This document shows positions 32,057 through 40,894 of a stretch of DNA of 64,000 nt, one piece after another. Made by a program: the position numbers and the translations under genes. Numbering within the stretch: the first letter of the stretch is position 1; each line of letters opens with the position of its first letter. The notes below the pieces were generated by a model. The model saw only the letters and a program-made list of their open reading frames with translations. It ran no database searches and was not told the DNA's origin. The stretch is from Acutalibacter sp. 1XD8-36 (GTDB lineage: Bacteria; Bacillota; Clostridia; Oscillospirales; Acutalibacteraceae), in contig NZ_QZDU01000004.1 of NCBI RefSeq assembly GCF_009917525.1, positions 124,001-188,000 of the forward strand, in the 5' to 3' direction.

Positions 32057-32944
32057 TTACAGCACATTCTCCTTAACATACTTGGCGTCGTCGGCAATGC
32101 ACTTGTCGTGCTCGTCATAGAAGCCCTCGCGCTCCACGACCCAGAAGGCCTCGAAGCTCTGCTCGTCCAGGGCCTCCTTTATGGCCTTCCAGTCCATATT
32201 GGACTCGGGGGCGCCCATTTTGCACTGTACGTTAAAGCGCTTCTGGCCCTCGGGGCTGTTGTTGCGGGCGTTGAACTGGTCCAGCATGGCCTGGCGCTCC
32301 TCCAGGGACATCTCCGCTACGTGGGCGAAGGGGCTCTCGTGGGGACCCTCTGCGTGGGCGGACTTGGGCTGGGGGCCGGGGCCCTGGACGCGACAGTTCT
32401 CCTTCACATGTATGGCGACGACCCTGTCCTTATACCTGCGGATGAAGGTGGGGGGATATGTACCGGCGTTCATGCACCAGCCGCAGTCCAGCTGGAAGAA
32501 GAACTTGGAGGAGTTGTTTGCCATATGCTCAATAAGGGGCAGGCCCTCATCAACATAGAACTCCTTGCTGTGGTTGTGATAGCCAATCTTAATGCCGTAG
32601 GGCTCGGCCATCTCAGCCAGCTTGTCCAGCTTATGGGCCACCTCAATGGCCTCCTCCTTGTTGCAGAAGTCGGTGCTGGCCCAGATAACGGCCTTGCCCC
32701 CAAGGGCAGCCATCTTCTTCACAATCTCCTCGGTGGGCTCGGCATGGACGGAGACTATCTCAAGCCCGGTCTCCTGGGCCCACTTCTTAATGTCCTCAAC
32801 AGGGTTGTCCAGGTCCACGGGCAACAGCTCCACGCCGTCGAAGCCCAGGGCCTTGATGGTCTTAAACTTCTCAAGCAGGGTGGGCCCAAGGCCCAGATAG
32901 CTGGCAATGCCGCCGAAGGAATAGGTGCCGATATTTACTTTCAT
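32057..32944 (-). CDS. Sugar phosphate isomerase/epimerase family protein
   Basis: The 295-residue xylose-isomerase-like TIM barrel has LGFDGVELLPVDLD, GIKIGYHNHSKEF, FFQLDCGWCMNAG and VVAIHVKEN, the metal-site segments of the family. It is transcribed divergently from the rhamnose operon with promoters only about 30 bp apart, so it may be co-regulated and act in deoxysugar or related sugar metabolism; this is inference. It is related to, but clearly distinct from, the 249-residue protein at 29603-30352. Confidence 0.85.
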   Translation of the reverse strand: MKVNIGTYSFGGIASYLGLGPTLLEKFKTIKALGFDGVELLPVDLDNPVEDIKKWAQETGLEIVSVHAEPTEEIVKKMAALGGKAVIWASTDFCNKEEAIEVAHKLDKLAEMAEPYGIKIGYHNHSKEFYVDEGLPLIEHMANNSSKFFFQLDCGWCMNAGTYPPTFIRRYKDRVVAIHVKENCRVQGPGPQPKSAHAEGPHESPFAHVAEMSLEERQAMLDQFNARNNSPEGQKRFNVQCKMGAPESNMDWKAIKEALDEQSFEAFWVVEREGFYDEHDKCIADDAKYVKENVL

Positions 32945-32982
32945 TGGAAACGACCTCCTAAGAGTTTATATATTATAGATAA

Positions 32983-33011
32983 ATAATAACAAATTTGGGA
33001 GGGTTTGTCAA
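32983..33011 (-). promoter_or_regulatory. Promoter of the 32057-32944 gene
   Basis: On the minus strand TTGACA (33006-33011) and TATTAT (32983-32988) are 17 nt apart. Confidence 0.75.
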
Positions 33012-33043
33012 CGGATATTACCCGGAGTATCAAGGATTTATAC

Positions 33044-33072
33044 TTGACCCTGCACAAAAAATCGCGTATACT
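33044..33072 (+). promoter_or_regulatory. Promoter of the rhamnose operon
   Basis: TTGACC (33044-33049) and TATACT (33067-33072) are separated by 17 nt, 35 nt before rhaB. I saw no clear cre or AraC-type site. Confidence 0.75.
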
Positions 33073-33107
33073 GAGTACTGACAGGAAATTCCCACCAAGG
33101 AGGCCCT

Positions 33108-34466
33108 ATGAAATATTACCTGGCAATCGACATCGGCGCCAGCTCCGGGCGGCACATTATAGGCTGGCAGGAGGACGGCGCATTAAGGACCGAGGAGGTC
33201 TACCGCTTTAAAAACGGCGTGACCGAGAGGGACGGGCACCTCACCTGGGACATTGACCGCCTGGAGCGGGAGGTCCGGGCGGGGATAGACACGGCCCTTG
33301 GGAGGTATCCCCGGATAGAGAGCCTGTCTGTGGACACCTGGGGCGTGGACTATGTGCTGCTCCGGGGGGACAGGCCGGTGCTGCCCTGCTATGCGTACAG
33401 GGACAGCCGCACTGAGGCTTCCATCCCAAGGGTCCATGAAATCATCCCCTTCCCGGAACTGTACGCCCGCACCGGCATCCAGTTCCAGACCTTCAACACC
33501 ATTTACCAGCTCTACGCCGACAAGCTCAGCGGGCGCTTGGAGGGAGCCACCGGCTACCTGATGATGCCCGAGTACCTGATGTGGCGGCTGACAGGAGGGA
33601 AGCAGCTCAGCTTCACTGGCCTGCACGAGTACACCATCGCCACCACCACCGGGCTGGTGAACGCCGGGACCGGGGAGTTTGACCTGGAGATAATCCGCAG
33701 GCTGGGCCTGCCGGAGGAGCTCTTTACCGGGCTCAGCCAGCCGGGGACGGTGGTTGGGGAGTATAAGGGCATAAGGGTCGTACTCTGCCCCACCCACGAC
33801 ACCGCCAGCGCCGTGGAGGGCATACCTATGGAGGCTGGTGCCGCCGGTTCTGGCGAGGGTGAGCTGTTCCTCTCCTCGGGCACCTGGAGCCTCTTAGGGG
33901 CAAAGCTCCAGGAGGCCGTCACAACCCCCGAGAGCCTGGAGGCTAACTTCTCCAACGAGGGCGGGGTGGGCTATATACGCTGCCTTAAGAACATTATGGG
34001 AATGTGGATGGTGAATAACCTTAGGGAGGAGCTCTGCCCGGGGGAGGACTTTTCAGCCATAACAGAAAGCGCTGGGGCCAGCGCTTATCAAGGCCTGGTG
34101 GACGTGACCGCCCAGCGGTTTATGGCGCCGGAGTCTATGAGCGGGGAAGTCTGCAGGGCCCTGGAGGAGTCGGGGTATACGGCCCCTGAGAGCCCGGGAG
34201 ACTACTTCCGCTGCGCCTACCGCTCCCTGGCCCGGTGCTACGGCGAGAGCGTCCGGGTGCTGGAGGGGCTTACAGGGCGCAGGTACAGCAAGCTGTACAT
34301 AGTGGGCGGCGGCGCGAAGAACCAGTACCTCAACCGCCTCACAGAGGAGGAGACCGGCCTGAAGGTGGCGGCCCTGCCCATAGAGGCCACGGCCCTGGGA
34401 AACCTGAATAGCCAAATTACGGCTCAGAAATCTGTTAAATGTTCGGCGGCGGAAGCCGTACACTAA
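33108..34466 (+). CDS. rhaB: Rhamnulokinase
   Basis: The 452-residue FGGY-family kinase begins YLAIDIGASSGRHI and has VDTWGVDYVLL, YRDSRT, GIQFQTFNTIYQLYA and the ATP-binding LSSGTWSLLG and VGGGAKNQYLN segments typical of rhamnulokinase. It phosphorylates L-rhamnulose at O1 in the cytoplasm. It is the first gene of the operon rhaB-fucO-rhaA-rhaD; the order kinase before isomerase is visible in the sequence. No transporter or regulator gene is adjacent. Confidence 0.95.
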   Translation: MKYYLAIDIGASSGRHIIGWQEDGALRTEEVYRFKNGVTERDGHLTWDIDRLEREVRAGIDTALGRYPRIESLSVDTWGVDYVLLRGDRPVLPCYAYRDSRTEASIPRVHEIIPFPELYARTGIQFQTFNTIYQLYADKLSGRLEGATGYLMMPEYLMWRLTGGKQLSFTGLHEYTIATTTGLVNAGTGEFDLEIIRRLGLPEELFTGLSQPGTVVGEYKGIRVVLCPTHDTASAVEGIPMEAGAAGSGEGELFLSSGTWSLLGAKLQEAVTTPESLEANFSNEGGVGYIRCLKNIMGMWMVNNLREELCPGEDFSAITESAGASAYQGLVDVTAQRFMAPESMSGEVCRALEESGYTAPESPGDYFRCAYRSLARCYGESVRVLEGLTGRRYSKLYIVGGGAKNQYLNRLTEEETGLKVAALPIEATALGNLNSQITAQKSVKCSAAEAVH

Positions 34467-34485
34467 TCATAGAGGAGATATAATT

Positions 34486-35634
34486 ATGTCAAACCGTATT
34501 GTACTGAACGCCATATCCTACCACGGGGCCGGGGCCATTGAGAACATTGTGCCCGAGCTCACCGCCCGGGGGTACAAAAAAGCCTTTGTATGCACCGACC
34601 CGGACCTGCTGAAATACGGAGTCGTCAGGAAGGTCACGGACCTCCTGGACAAGGCCGGCTTTGCCTATGAGATTTTCAGCGACGTGAAGGCCAACCCCAC
34701 CATCGGGAACGTCCAGAGCGGCGTGGAGGCCTATAAGGGGAGCGGCGCGGACTGTATGCTGGCAATCGGCGGCGGCTCGGCTATGGACACCGCCAAGGCC
34801 ATAGGGATAATTGTGAATAACCCGGAGTTTGCCGATGTGCGCTCCCTTGAGGGTGTGGCCCCCACGAAAAATCATGCGGTGTTCACCATTGCAGTCCCCA
34901 CCACCGCCGGGACTGCCGCCGAGGTCACCATCAACTATGTTATCACCGACGTGGAGAAGAAGCGCAAATTTGTGTGCGTGGACACAAACGACATCCCGGA
35001 AATCGCCGTGGTAGACCCGGACATGATGGCCTCCATGCCAAAGTCCCTCACCGCCGCCACCGGCATGGACGCCCTAACCCACGCCATTGAGGGCTATATC
35101 ACCAAGGGCGCCTGCGCCATTTCCGACATGTTCCACCTGGAGGCTATACGCCTTATTTCAGGGAACCTCCGCGCCGCCGTAAACAATGAGCCCGCCGGGC
35201 GCGAGGGCATGGCCCTTGGGCAGTACATTGCCGGGATGGGCTTCTCCAATGTGGGCCTTGGCATTGTCCACAGCATGGCCCACGGCCTGTCCGCCCTGTA
35301 CGATACTCCCCACGGCGTGGCCTGCGCTATTATACTCCCCACGGGGCTTGAGTACAACAAGGCCGCCGCCGGGTCCCGCTACCGGGCCGTTGGCAGGGCC
35401 ATGGGCGTTGAGGGGATAGATAATATGTCAGAAGACGGGGCGGTGGAGGCCACCATAAATTCAGTGAAGAAGCTGTCCCAGGACGTAGGCATTCCCGAAA
35501 ATCTCGAGGGAATCCTGAAGGAGGAGGACGTGCAGTTCCTCTCCGAGAGCGCCTTTGCTGACGCCTGTTGCCCGGGGAACCCCAGGGATACCAGCGTGGA
35601 GGAGATTGCCGCCCTATATAGGGGCCTGATGTGA
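34486..35634 (+). CDS. fucO: Lactaldehyde reductase (1,2-propanediol oxidoreductase)
   Basis: The 382-residue iron-dependent alcohol dehydrogenase shows AIGGGSAMDTAKAIGI for NAD binding and the iron-ligand region TGMDALTHAIEGYI with later GIVHSMAHGLSALYDTPHG. It starts 19 nt after rhaB. In this operon it would reduce the L-lactaldehyde released by RhaD to 1,2-propanediol, closing the redox balance of anaerobic rhamnose fermentation. The fucO name rests on similarity and context. Confidence 0.92.
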   Translation: MSNRIVLNAISYHGAGAIENIVPELTARGYKKAFVCTDPDLLKYGVVRKVTDLLDKAGFAYEIFSDVKANPTIGNVQSGVEAYKGSGADCMLAIGGGSAMDTAKAIGIIVNNPEFADVRSLEGVAPTKNHAVFTIAVPTTAGTAAEVTINYVITDVEKKRKFVCVDTNDIPEIAVVDPDMMASMPKSLTAATGMDALTHAIEGYITKGACAISDMFHLEAIRLISGNLRAAVNNEPAGREGMALGQYIAGMGFSNVGLGIVHSMAHGLSALYDTPHGVACAIILPTGLEYNKAAAGSRYRAVGRAMGVEGIDNMSEDGAVEATINSVKKLSQDVGIPENLEGILKEEDVQFLSESAFADACCPGNPRDTSVEEIAALYRGLM

Positions 35635-35644
35635 GGAGAAGGGT

Positions 35645-36892
35645 ATGAGCTTTGATGAGGCAAGGAGAAAATACAGTGCCCTGGGCGTGGACGCGGACCG
35701 GGCCATCGAGAAGCTGAAGACCGTGCCGGTGTCCCTGCACTGCTGGCAGGGGGACGATGTGAGGGGCTTTGACACCGACCCCCAGAAGCCCCTCACCGGC
35801 GGCATACAGACTACCGGGAACTACCCCGGCAGGGCGGGGAGCCCCCAGGAGCTGATGGCTGATATTGACAAGGTCATCTCCCTGGTGCCGGGGCAGGTGA
35901 AGCTCAATCTGCACGCGAGCTACGCCATTTTTGAGGACGGCGAGTGGGCCGACAGGGATAAGCTGGAGCCCAGGCACTTTAAAAAGTGGGTGGACTTCTG
36001 CCGGGAGAGGGGAATCGGCTGCGACTTTAACCCCACCTTCTTCTCCCACCCCAAATGCGATCCCCTGACCCTCAGCTCCCCCCACGAGGAGACCAGAAGG
36101 TTCTGGGTGGACCACGGCAGGGCGTGTATCAGGATAAGCCAGTATCTTGCGGAGGAGCTGGGCAAGCCCTGCGTTATGAACATATGGGCCGGCGACGGCT
36201 ATAAGGACGTCCCCGCCGACAGGATAGGCCCGCGCTTGCGCTATAAAAAGAGCTTTGACGAAATACTCTCGGAGCCCTTTGACAAAACGAAGGTGTACCC
36301 CTGCGCTGAGTCCAAGGTCTTTGGCATCGGCGTTGAGAGCTATACCGTGGGCAGCGCGGAGTGGTGCCTGAAATACGCCTCCGGGCGGGACGACTGTATC
36401 TGCCTTCTGGACAACGGGCACTATCACCCCACGGAGCTTGTGAGCGACAAGATATCATCTATCCTCGCCTACGATGAGAAGCTGGCCCTGCACGTGACCC
36501 GTGGGGTCCGCTGGGACAGCGACCATGTGGTGCTGTTCGACGACGAGACCCGGGAGATTGCCAAGGAGGTGGTGCGCTGCGGGATAGACAGGGTGTTCCT
36601 GGCCCTGGACTACTTCGATGCCTCCATAAACCGTATTTCCGCCTGGGCCACAGGCTTCCGCAACTTCCAGAAGGCCCTGTTATTTGGGCTTCTGCAGCCG
36701 GTGGAGGAGCTTAAAAGGCTTCAGGACCAGGGGAACTTCAGCAGGCTGATGGTTATGCAGGAGGAGCTCAAGACCATGCCCTTCGGGGATATCTGGGACG
36801 AGTACTGCCGGGCCTGCGGGAAGCCTCTGGACGGGGAGTGGTACCCCCTCTGCGAGGCCTATGAGCGGGACGTTTTGAGCAAGAGAGGTTGA
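35645..36892 (+). CDS. rhaA: L-rhamnose isomerase
   Basis: The 415-residue protein matches RhaA: VPVSLHCWQGDDVRGF, GGIQTTGNYPGRA, KVKLNLHASYAIF-like LNLHASYA, CDFNPTFFSHP, MNIWAGDGYKD, and LDNGHYHPTELVSDKISS with metal-binding Asp/His. It converts L-rhamnose to L-rhamnulose. It lies 10 nt after fucO and 6 nt before rhaD. Confidence 0.96.
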   Translation: MSFDEARRKYSALGVDADRAIEKLKTVPVSLHCWQGDDVRGFDTDPQKPLTGGIQTTGNYPGRAGSPQELMADIDKVISLVPGQVKLNLHASYAIFEDGEWADRDKLEPRHFKKWVDFCRERGIGCDFNPTFFSHPKCDPLTLSSPHEETRRFWVDHGRACIRISQYLAEELGKPCVMNIWAGDGYKDVPADRIGPRLRYKKSFDEILSEPFDKTKVYPCAESKVFGIGVESYTVGSAEWCLKYASGRDDCICLLDNGHYHPTELVSDKISSILAYDEKLALHVTRGVRWDSDHVVLFDDETREIAKEVVRCGIDRVFLALDYFDASINRISAWATGFRNFQKALLFGLLQPVEELKRLQDQGNFSRLMVMQEELKTMPFGDIWDEYCRACGKPLDGEWYPLCEAYERDVLSKRG

Positions 36893-36898
36893 CATACT

Positions 36899-37711
36899 AT
36901 GAAGAATATAATGGACGCGCCCTTCCTCACTGAAATGCGCAGGACCACCGCCAATATGTACCGCCTGGGCTGGGACGAGCGCAACGGCGGGAATATCAGC
37001 TGCCTGCTTCAAAGCGAGGAGGTGGGCAGGTATATCGACATAGACAGTGCCGTCCGGGAGATACCCATAGGCTTTGAGGCAAAGGAGCTTGCGGGCAGGA
37101 TATTTATAGTCACCGGCACCGGCAGGTACTTTAAGAACGTGCAGGACGACCCGGAGAATAACCTGGGCATTATAAGGATAGCCCCCGACGGCAGGACCGC
37201 CCGGCTCCTGTGGGGCTATAAGGACGGCGGCAAATTCACAAGCGAGCTCCCCGCCCACCTCATGAGCCATATGGCCCGCCTGAAGGTGGACCCGGAAAAC
37301 AGAATAATTATGCACTGCCACCCAACCCACACCCTGGCTATGAACTATGTGCATGAGCTGGACGAGAGGAAATTCACCCACACACTCTGGGAGATGTGCA
37401 CCGAGTGCATTGTAGTCTTCCCGGACGGCGTGGGGGTGCTGCCCTGGATGCTCTGCGGCACAAATTCCATAGGCGAGGCCACCGCGGAGAAGATGAAGGA
37501 GTTCCGCCTGGTAATATGGGGAATGCACGGCATATACGGCGCAGGGAAGACCATGGACGAGACCTTCGGGCTTATTGAGACCGTGGAGAAGGCCGCGCAG
37601 ATATATATGCTCACGGCCCATCTGCCCAGGATAAACACCATAAAGGACAGCGAGCTGCGGGAGCTGGCGGAGTTTTTCGGCGTTAAATACCGGGAGGATT
37701 TTCTAAACTGA
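36899..37711 (+). CDS. rhaD: Rhamnulose-1-phosphate aldolase
   Basis: The 270-residue class II aldolase has GWDERNGGNISCLL near the N-terminus, IMHCHPTHTLAMNY with two zinc-binding His, and WGMHGIYGAGKTMDETFGLIETVEKAA with the third. It cleaves rhamnulose 1-phosphate to dihydroxyacetone phosphate and L-lactaldehyde, the substrate of the neighbouring FucO. A strong terminator follows. Confidence 0.95.
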   Translation: MKNIMDAPFLTEMRRTTANMYRLGWDERNGGNISCLLQSEEVGRYIDIDSAVREIPIGFEAKELAGRIFIVTGTGRYFKNVQDDPENNLGIIRIAPDGRTARLLWGYKDGGKFTSELPAHLMSHMARLKVDPENRIIMHCHPTHTLAMNYVHELDERKFTHTLWEMCTECIVVFPDGVGVLPWMLCGTNSIGEATAEKMKEFRLVIWGMHGIYGAGKTMDETFGLIETVEKAAQIYMLTAHLPRINTIKDSELRELAEFFGVKYREDFLN

Positions 37712-37741
37712 CCTGGAAGCTGTGAAATAGACATGGAAAAG

Positions 37742-37766
37742 GGACCGGTTCAATTCGAACCGGTCC
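37742..37766. terminator. Terminator between rhaD and the solute-binding lipoprotein gene
   Basis: GGACCGGTTC (37742-37751) and GAACCGGTCC (37757-37766) form a perfect 10-bp stem with a 5-nt loop between convergent genes. Runs of T are short on both sides. Confidence 0.75.
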
Positions 37767-37782
37767 TTCCTGTATTTACAGG

Positions 37783-39147
37783 CTACGACTCCCCAAGCAT
37801 CATCTCCATGGCGGTATAGGCCTCAGAGATAACCTTCTCCCGCTGGCTGCCGCTCTCTGCGGCGATGTAGGCACAGTATGCCCGGGTGAGCTCACTGTCC
37901 AGGGCCGTGGGGAATTCCGCCCCGGTAATTTTACCGGTGAGCTGCTGAAAGGCCTCCCAGCAGTTTCCGTCAATGCCGCTCTCAATCTTGGGAGCCGCTT
38001 CGGGGTCGCTGCGGACGTAGGGCACATGCGCGCCGGGGCCCAGGATGTCGCCATATATGGGGAGGGTTGCGGAGAATATGTACATATATATGTCCGAGTT
38101 CTGCATATAGTCGTGGCCCAGCAGGTAGTCCGCGGCCCAGAAGGCCCCGGCGGGGTTGCCGGCATTGGCGTTTACCCCGGCGAAGCAGTTCACCCGGGCG
38201 GTGACGCCCCCCTCGCTGTCATAGAGGGGCACCATGGTTAAGGGCTCCATGGCCCAGGAGCGGGAGGTCACTGCACCGTTTACCAGAAGCATATTGGATA
38301 TATGCAAACCCTTGGGGCGCTGGGCCTCCCCGGAGTCAAGCTGTTCCTCATACCGGGAGAGTGCCGCGAAAAACTCCCCCAGCTCCTCCTTGGAAAAGCC
38401 CAGGCTCTCGGCTTTATAGTCGGCAAGCTGGCCCAGGGCCGGGTACATGTCCAGAAACGGGTCGCCGTACTCGTCGTCGCGCCAGAGCCCCAGGACGCCA
38501 CCCAGCCCGCCGTTCGGGTCCAGCAGGCTGCTGAAGGTGAGCTCCTGCTCAGTATCTATGTCCAGCTGGGACGAGGGCAGTACCGCCGCCCCCAGGCTGT
38601 AGGTCATGGGCAGCAGGAAGCGCCTGCCGTCCGAGGCCCTGCCGGCGTCGAAGACCTTTGTGAGCATTTTGTCCGGCTCCATAAACTGGGCGCCGTCCAT
38701 ATAGCCGTCAAGACAGAGGAACAGCCCGTCCTCCATCTTCTTCTCCGGGAAAAGGAACAGATTGGAGTACGCGCTCTGGCAGATTACAAACAGGTCCGGG
38801 CCCTTGCCAGCCATTAACTCCGAACGCATATGGGTGAGCTGGCCCTCCCGCAGGGAGCCGTAGCCCTCGATAAACTCTACCTGAACATCCCGGGGCCCGC
38901 CCGCCTCCTCCATATCCTTTAGGAAGAGGTCAACTGCCTGCTGCCGGGTCTCGACGCCGGTGTAGAGGGGGGTAATCCGGTCGATTTCATAGTGCCGGGG
39001 GTCAGTGGTGCCGCCGTCCAGGTCGAAACAGATGGTAAGGGGTTCCTCTGGGTCGAAGGCCTTGGGCTTTGGGATATCCGCCCGCCGGGCGGAGCAGGCG
39101 GGTAGCAGAAGCAGGGCCAAAAGGAGCGCGGAAAGTTTTCTCAGCAT
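37783..39147 (-). CDS. Extracellular solute-binding lipoprotein (ABC sugar-binding-like), orphan
   Basis: The 454-residue protein has a lipoprotein signal ending LPAC and a family 1 solute-binding-protein-like body (SELMAGKGPDLFVI, FLLPMTYSLGAAVL, GAFWAADYLLGHDYM, LPIYGDIL). ATG 39147 lies 8 nt after GGAGTG; an earlier ATG at 39165 precedes that site. It would bind a ligand outside the membrane, but no permease or ATPase gene is nearby. Placement next to the rhamnose operon may or may not be meaningful. Its promoter sits inside an inverted repeat. Confidence 0.8.
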   Translation of the reverse strand: MLRKLSALLLALLLLPACSARRADIPKPKAFDPEEPLTICFDLDGGTTDPRHYEIDRITPLYTGVETRQQAVDLFLKDMEEAGGPRDVQVEFIEGYGSLREGQLTHMRSELMAGKGPDLFVICQSAYSNLFLFPEKKMEDGLFLCLDGYMDGAQFMEPDKMLTKVFDAGRASDGRRFLLPMTYSLGAAVLPSSQLDIDTEQELTFSSLLDPNGGLGGVLGLWRDDEYGDPFLDMYPALGQLADYKAESLGFSKEELGEFFAALSRYEEQLDSGEAQRPKGLHISNMLLVNGAVTSRSWAMEPLTMVPLYDSEGGVTARVNCFAGVNANAGNPAGAFWAADYLLGHDYMQNSDIYMYIFSATLPIYGDILGPGAHVPYVRSDPEAAPKIESGIDGNCWEAFQQLTGKITGAEFPTALDSELTRAYCAYIAAESGSQREKVISEAYTAMEMMLGES

Positions 39148-39173
39148 GGGGGTCACTCCAGACATGTATTATT

Positions 39174-39215
39174 TTTTACAGGATATGTTATAATTATACA
39201 GCATACCCTGTAAAA
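39174..39215. promoter_or_regulatory. Inverted repeat flanking the -10 of the solute-binding lipoprotein promoter
   Basis: TTTTACAGGATATG (39174-39187) and CATACCCTGTAAAA (39202-39215) are complementary at 13 of 14 positions around a 14-bp AT-rich centre that contains the -10. This is a classic operator arrangement. No regulator gene is adjacent. As RNA it could also fold, so the two readings should be distinguished experimentally. Confidence 0.55.
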
Positions 39216-39221
39216 ATACAA
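39193..39221 (-). promoter_or_regulatory. Promoter of the solute-binding lipoprotein gene
   Basis: On the minus strand TTGTAT (39216-39221) and TATAAT (39193-39198) are separated by 17 nt. Confidence 0.7.
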
Positions 39222-39225
39222 GGGT

Positions 39226-39612
39226 TTATTGGGAGATTTTCCCTGCCCCCCTTAAAAGCCTGCATAAAGCCATAGCAGGAAGGGTCAGCCCAAACCATAG
39301 GGCCGAGTAGGGCAGGCAGACCTGGCCCATAATATTCATTGGCATATGGGAGTAATCCCATACCCTAAGGCCCATTACCTGGTTTACAAGTATCCCCGCC
39401 GCCAGCTCCACCCCGGTTATGAGCCCGGACCCGGCAAGGCACCTGGTGAAAAGGCTCCTGCCCTCTAAAATGCCGCAGCAGATATGGTCGATAAGGCAGA
39501 GGCAGACTCCCCCCGCCAGGGCCATGGAATAATGCGTGTGCCCCCGCCAGGCAATTTCCAGGGTGGGATATGCGCAGCTCCCGGTCAAAAACAATATGCT
39601 GTCCTTACTCAA
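39226..39612 (-). CDS. Small multi-span membrane protein
   Basis: The 128-residue protein is mostly hydrophobic with three or four membrane segments. The segment GSGLITGVELAAGILVNQ followed by WDYSHMPMNIMGQVCLPYS resembles the WDYS/N-G motif region of the PF06541 membrane family (putative ABC-transporter type IV), but the protein is short and the assignment is tentative. The start is TTG 39612, preceded by AAGGGAG. Palindromic repeat B lies immediately upstream. Confidence 0.65.
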   Translation of the reverse strand: MSKDSILFLTGSCAYPTLEIAWRGHTHYSMALAGGVCLCLIDHICCGILEGRSLFTRCLAGSGLITGVELAAGILVNQVMGLRVWDYSHMPMNIMGQVCLPYSALWFGLTLPAMALCRLLRGAGKISQ

Positions 39613-39640
39613 ATCAAAAACACTCCCTTACTCGTTTGAA

Positions 39641-39696
39641 ATAGTAAACGCACTTAAAAATCGGTACATGCCGATTTTTGAACTGCGTTAGCTATA
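39641..39696. repeat. Dispersed palindromic repeat, copy B
   Basis: A 56-bp element starting ATAGTAAACGCACTTAAAAA and ending CTGCGTTAGCTATA, with internal AAAAATCGG/CCGATTTTT arms. It lies between the divergent small membrane protein gene and galE. Confidence 0.85.
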
Positions 39697-39771
39697 AAGA
39701 TATTATCCCCGGGGAAAGGAGAAGTATTTTGCGCTTTTTAGGTAATATATTGATGATTTCCTGAAAAAACC

Positions 39772-39800
39772 TTGCTATTTTCCCATTCTATGCCTATAAT
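39772..39800 (+). promoter_or_regulatory. Promoter of galE
   Basis: TTGCTA (39772-39777) and TATAAT (39795-39800) are separated by 17 nt. The 70-nt leader includes a GCGGA/TCCGC hairpin. Confidence 0.7.
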
Positions 39801-39871
39801 ATTTGCAGACGCGGATAGTCCGCACGCGCGAACTATTAAGCCGCGAAATTAACTGAGAGGCGGGAAGAATC

Positions 39872-40894
39872 ATGAAGATTTTGGTAACAGGCGGCGCGGG
39901 GTACATCGGCAGCCACACAGTCCTCACCCTTCTGGAGCAGGGCCATCAGGTGGCGATAGTCGACAACCTCAGCAACAGCAAGAAGACCTCGGTGGAGCGG
40001 GTAAAGCAGATAACCGGCAAGGAGGCCTCCTTCTACGAGATAGACGTGCGGGACGAGGAGAAGCTGCGGGAGGCCTTCATAAAGGAGAAGCCCCAGGCAG
40101 TCATACACTTCGCCGGGCTCAAGGCCGTGGGTGAGTCCGTGAGGGAGCCTTTGATGTACTATGAGAACAACCTGAACTCCACCCTTGTGCTCCTGAAGGT
40201 CATGGAGGAGCAGGGCGTGAAGAATATAATCTTCTCCTCCTCGGCAACAGTGTACGGCGAGCCTGCCACTGTGCCGATTAAGGAGGACTTCCCCCTGCCT
40301 GCCAGCGCAAACTGCCCCTATGGCAACACAAAGCTCATGATTGAGCATATTTTAAAGGACTACGCCGTGGCCCATAAGGACTTCAGCCCGGTGCTCCTGC
40401 GGTACTTTAACCCTGTGGGCGCCCACGAGAGCGGCCTTTTAGGTGAGGACCCCAACGGCATACCCAATAACCTGGCCCCCTATATCGCCCAGACAGTGGT
40501 AGGCAAGCTTGAGAAGCTCCACGTATTCGGGGACGACTACCCCACCCCCGACGGCACCGGCGTGCGGGACTATATCCATGTAGTTGACCTGGCAGAGGGC
40601 CATGCCGCCGCCCTGAAGCTCTTTGAGCAGGGGCCCTGCGGCGTGAAGGTATATAACCTGGGCACCGGCAGGGGGGTCTCCGTGCTGGAGATGGTGGCGG
40701 CATTCTCCAAGGCCGCCGGAAAGCAGGTGCCCTATGTTATCGACGCCCGCCGCCCCGGGGATATCCCCACCTGCTATGCAGACTGCTCCCTTGCCGAGAA
40801 GGAGCTGGGCTGGAAGGCCAAGAAGACCGTGGACGACATGTGCGCCGATACCCTGCGCTGGCAGAAGATGAACCCCAATGGCTTTGAGGATTAG
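39872..40894 (+). CDS. galE: UDP-glucose 4-epimerase
   Basis: The 340-residue short-chain dehydrogenase has VTGGAGYIGSHTVL (5-18) for NAD, FSSSATVYGEP, the catalytic YGNTK, RYFNPVGAHESG and DGTGVRDYIHVVDLAEGH, all typical of GalE. It interconverts UDP-glucose and UDP-galactose for the Leloir pathway and for surface polysaccharides. Its 3' end overlaps maf by 17 nt. Confidence 0.96.
   Translation: MKILVTGGAGYIGSHTVLTLLEQGHQVAIVDNLSNSKKTSVERVKQITGKEASFYEIDVRDEEKLREAFIKEKPQAVIHFAGLKAVGESVREPLMYYENNLNSTLVLLKVMEEQGVKNIIFSSSATVYGEPATVPIKEDFPLPASANCPYGNTKLMIEHILKDYAVAHKDFSPVLLRYFNPVGAHESGLLGEDPNGIPNNLAPYIAQTVVGKLEKLHVFGDDYPTPDGTGVRDYIHVVDLAEGHAAALKLFEQGPCGVKVYNLGTGRGVSVLEMVAAFSKAAGKQVPYVIDARRPGDIPTCYADCSLAEKELGWKAKKTVDDMCADTLRWQKMNPNGFED

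Noticed and set aside
32036-32986. A 316-codon plus-strand frame opposite the sugar isomerase-like gene
   Set aside because: Leu/Gly/Val-rich shadow; the minus strand has consistent family motifs, a promoter and a terminator.
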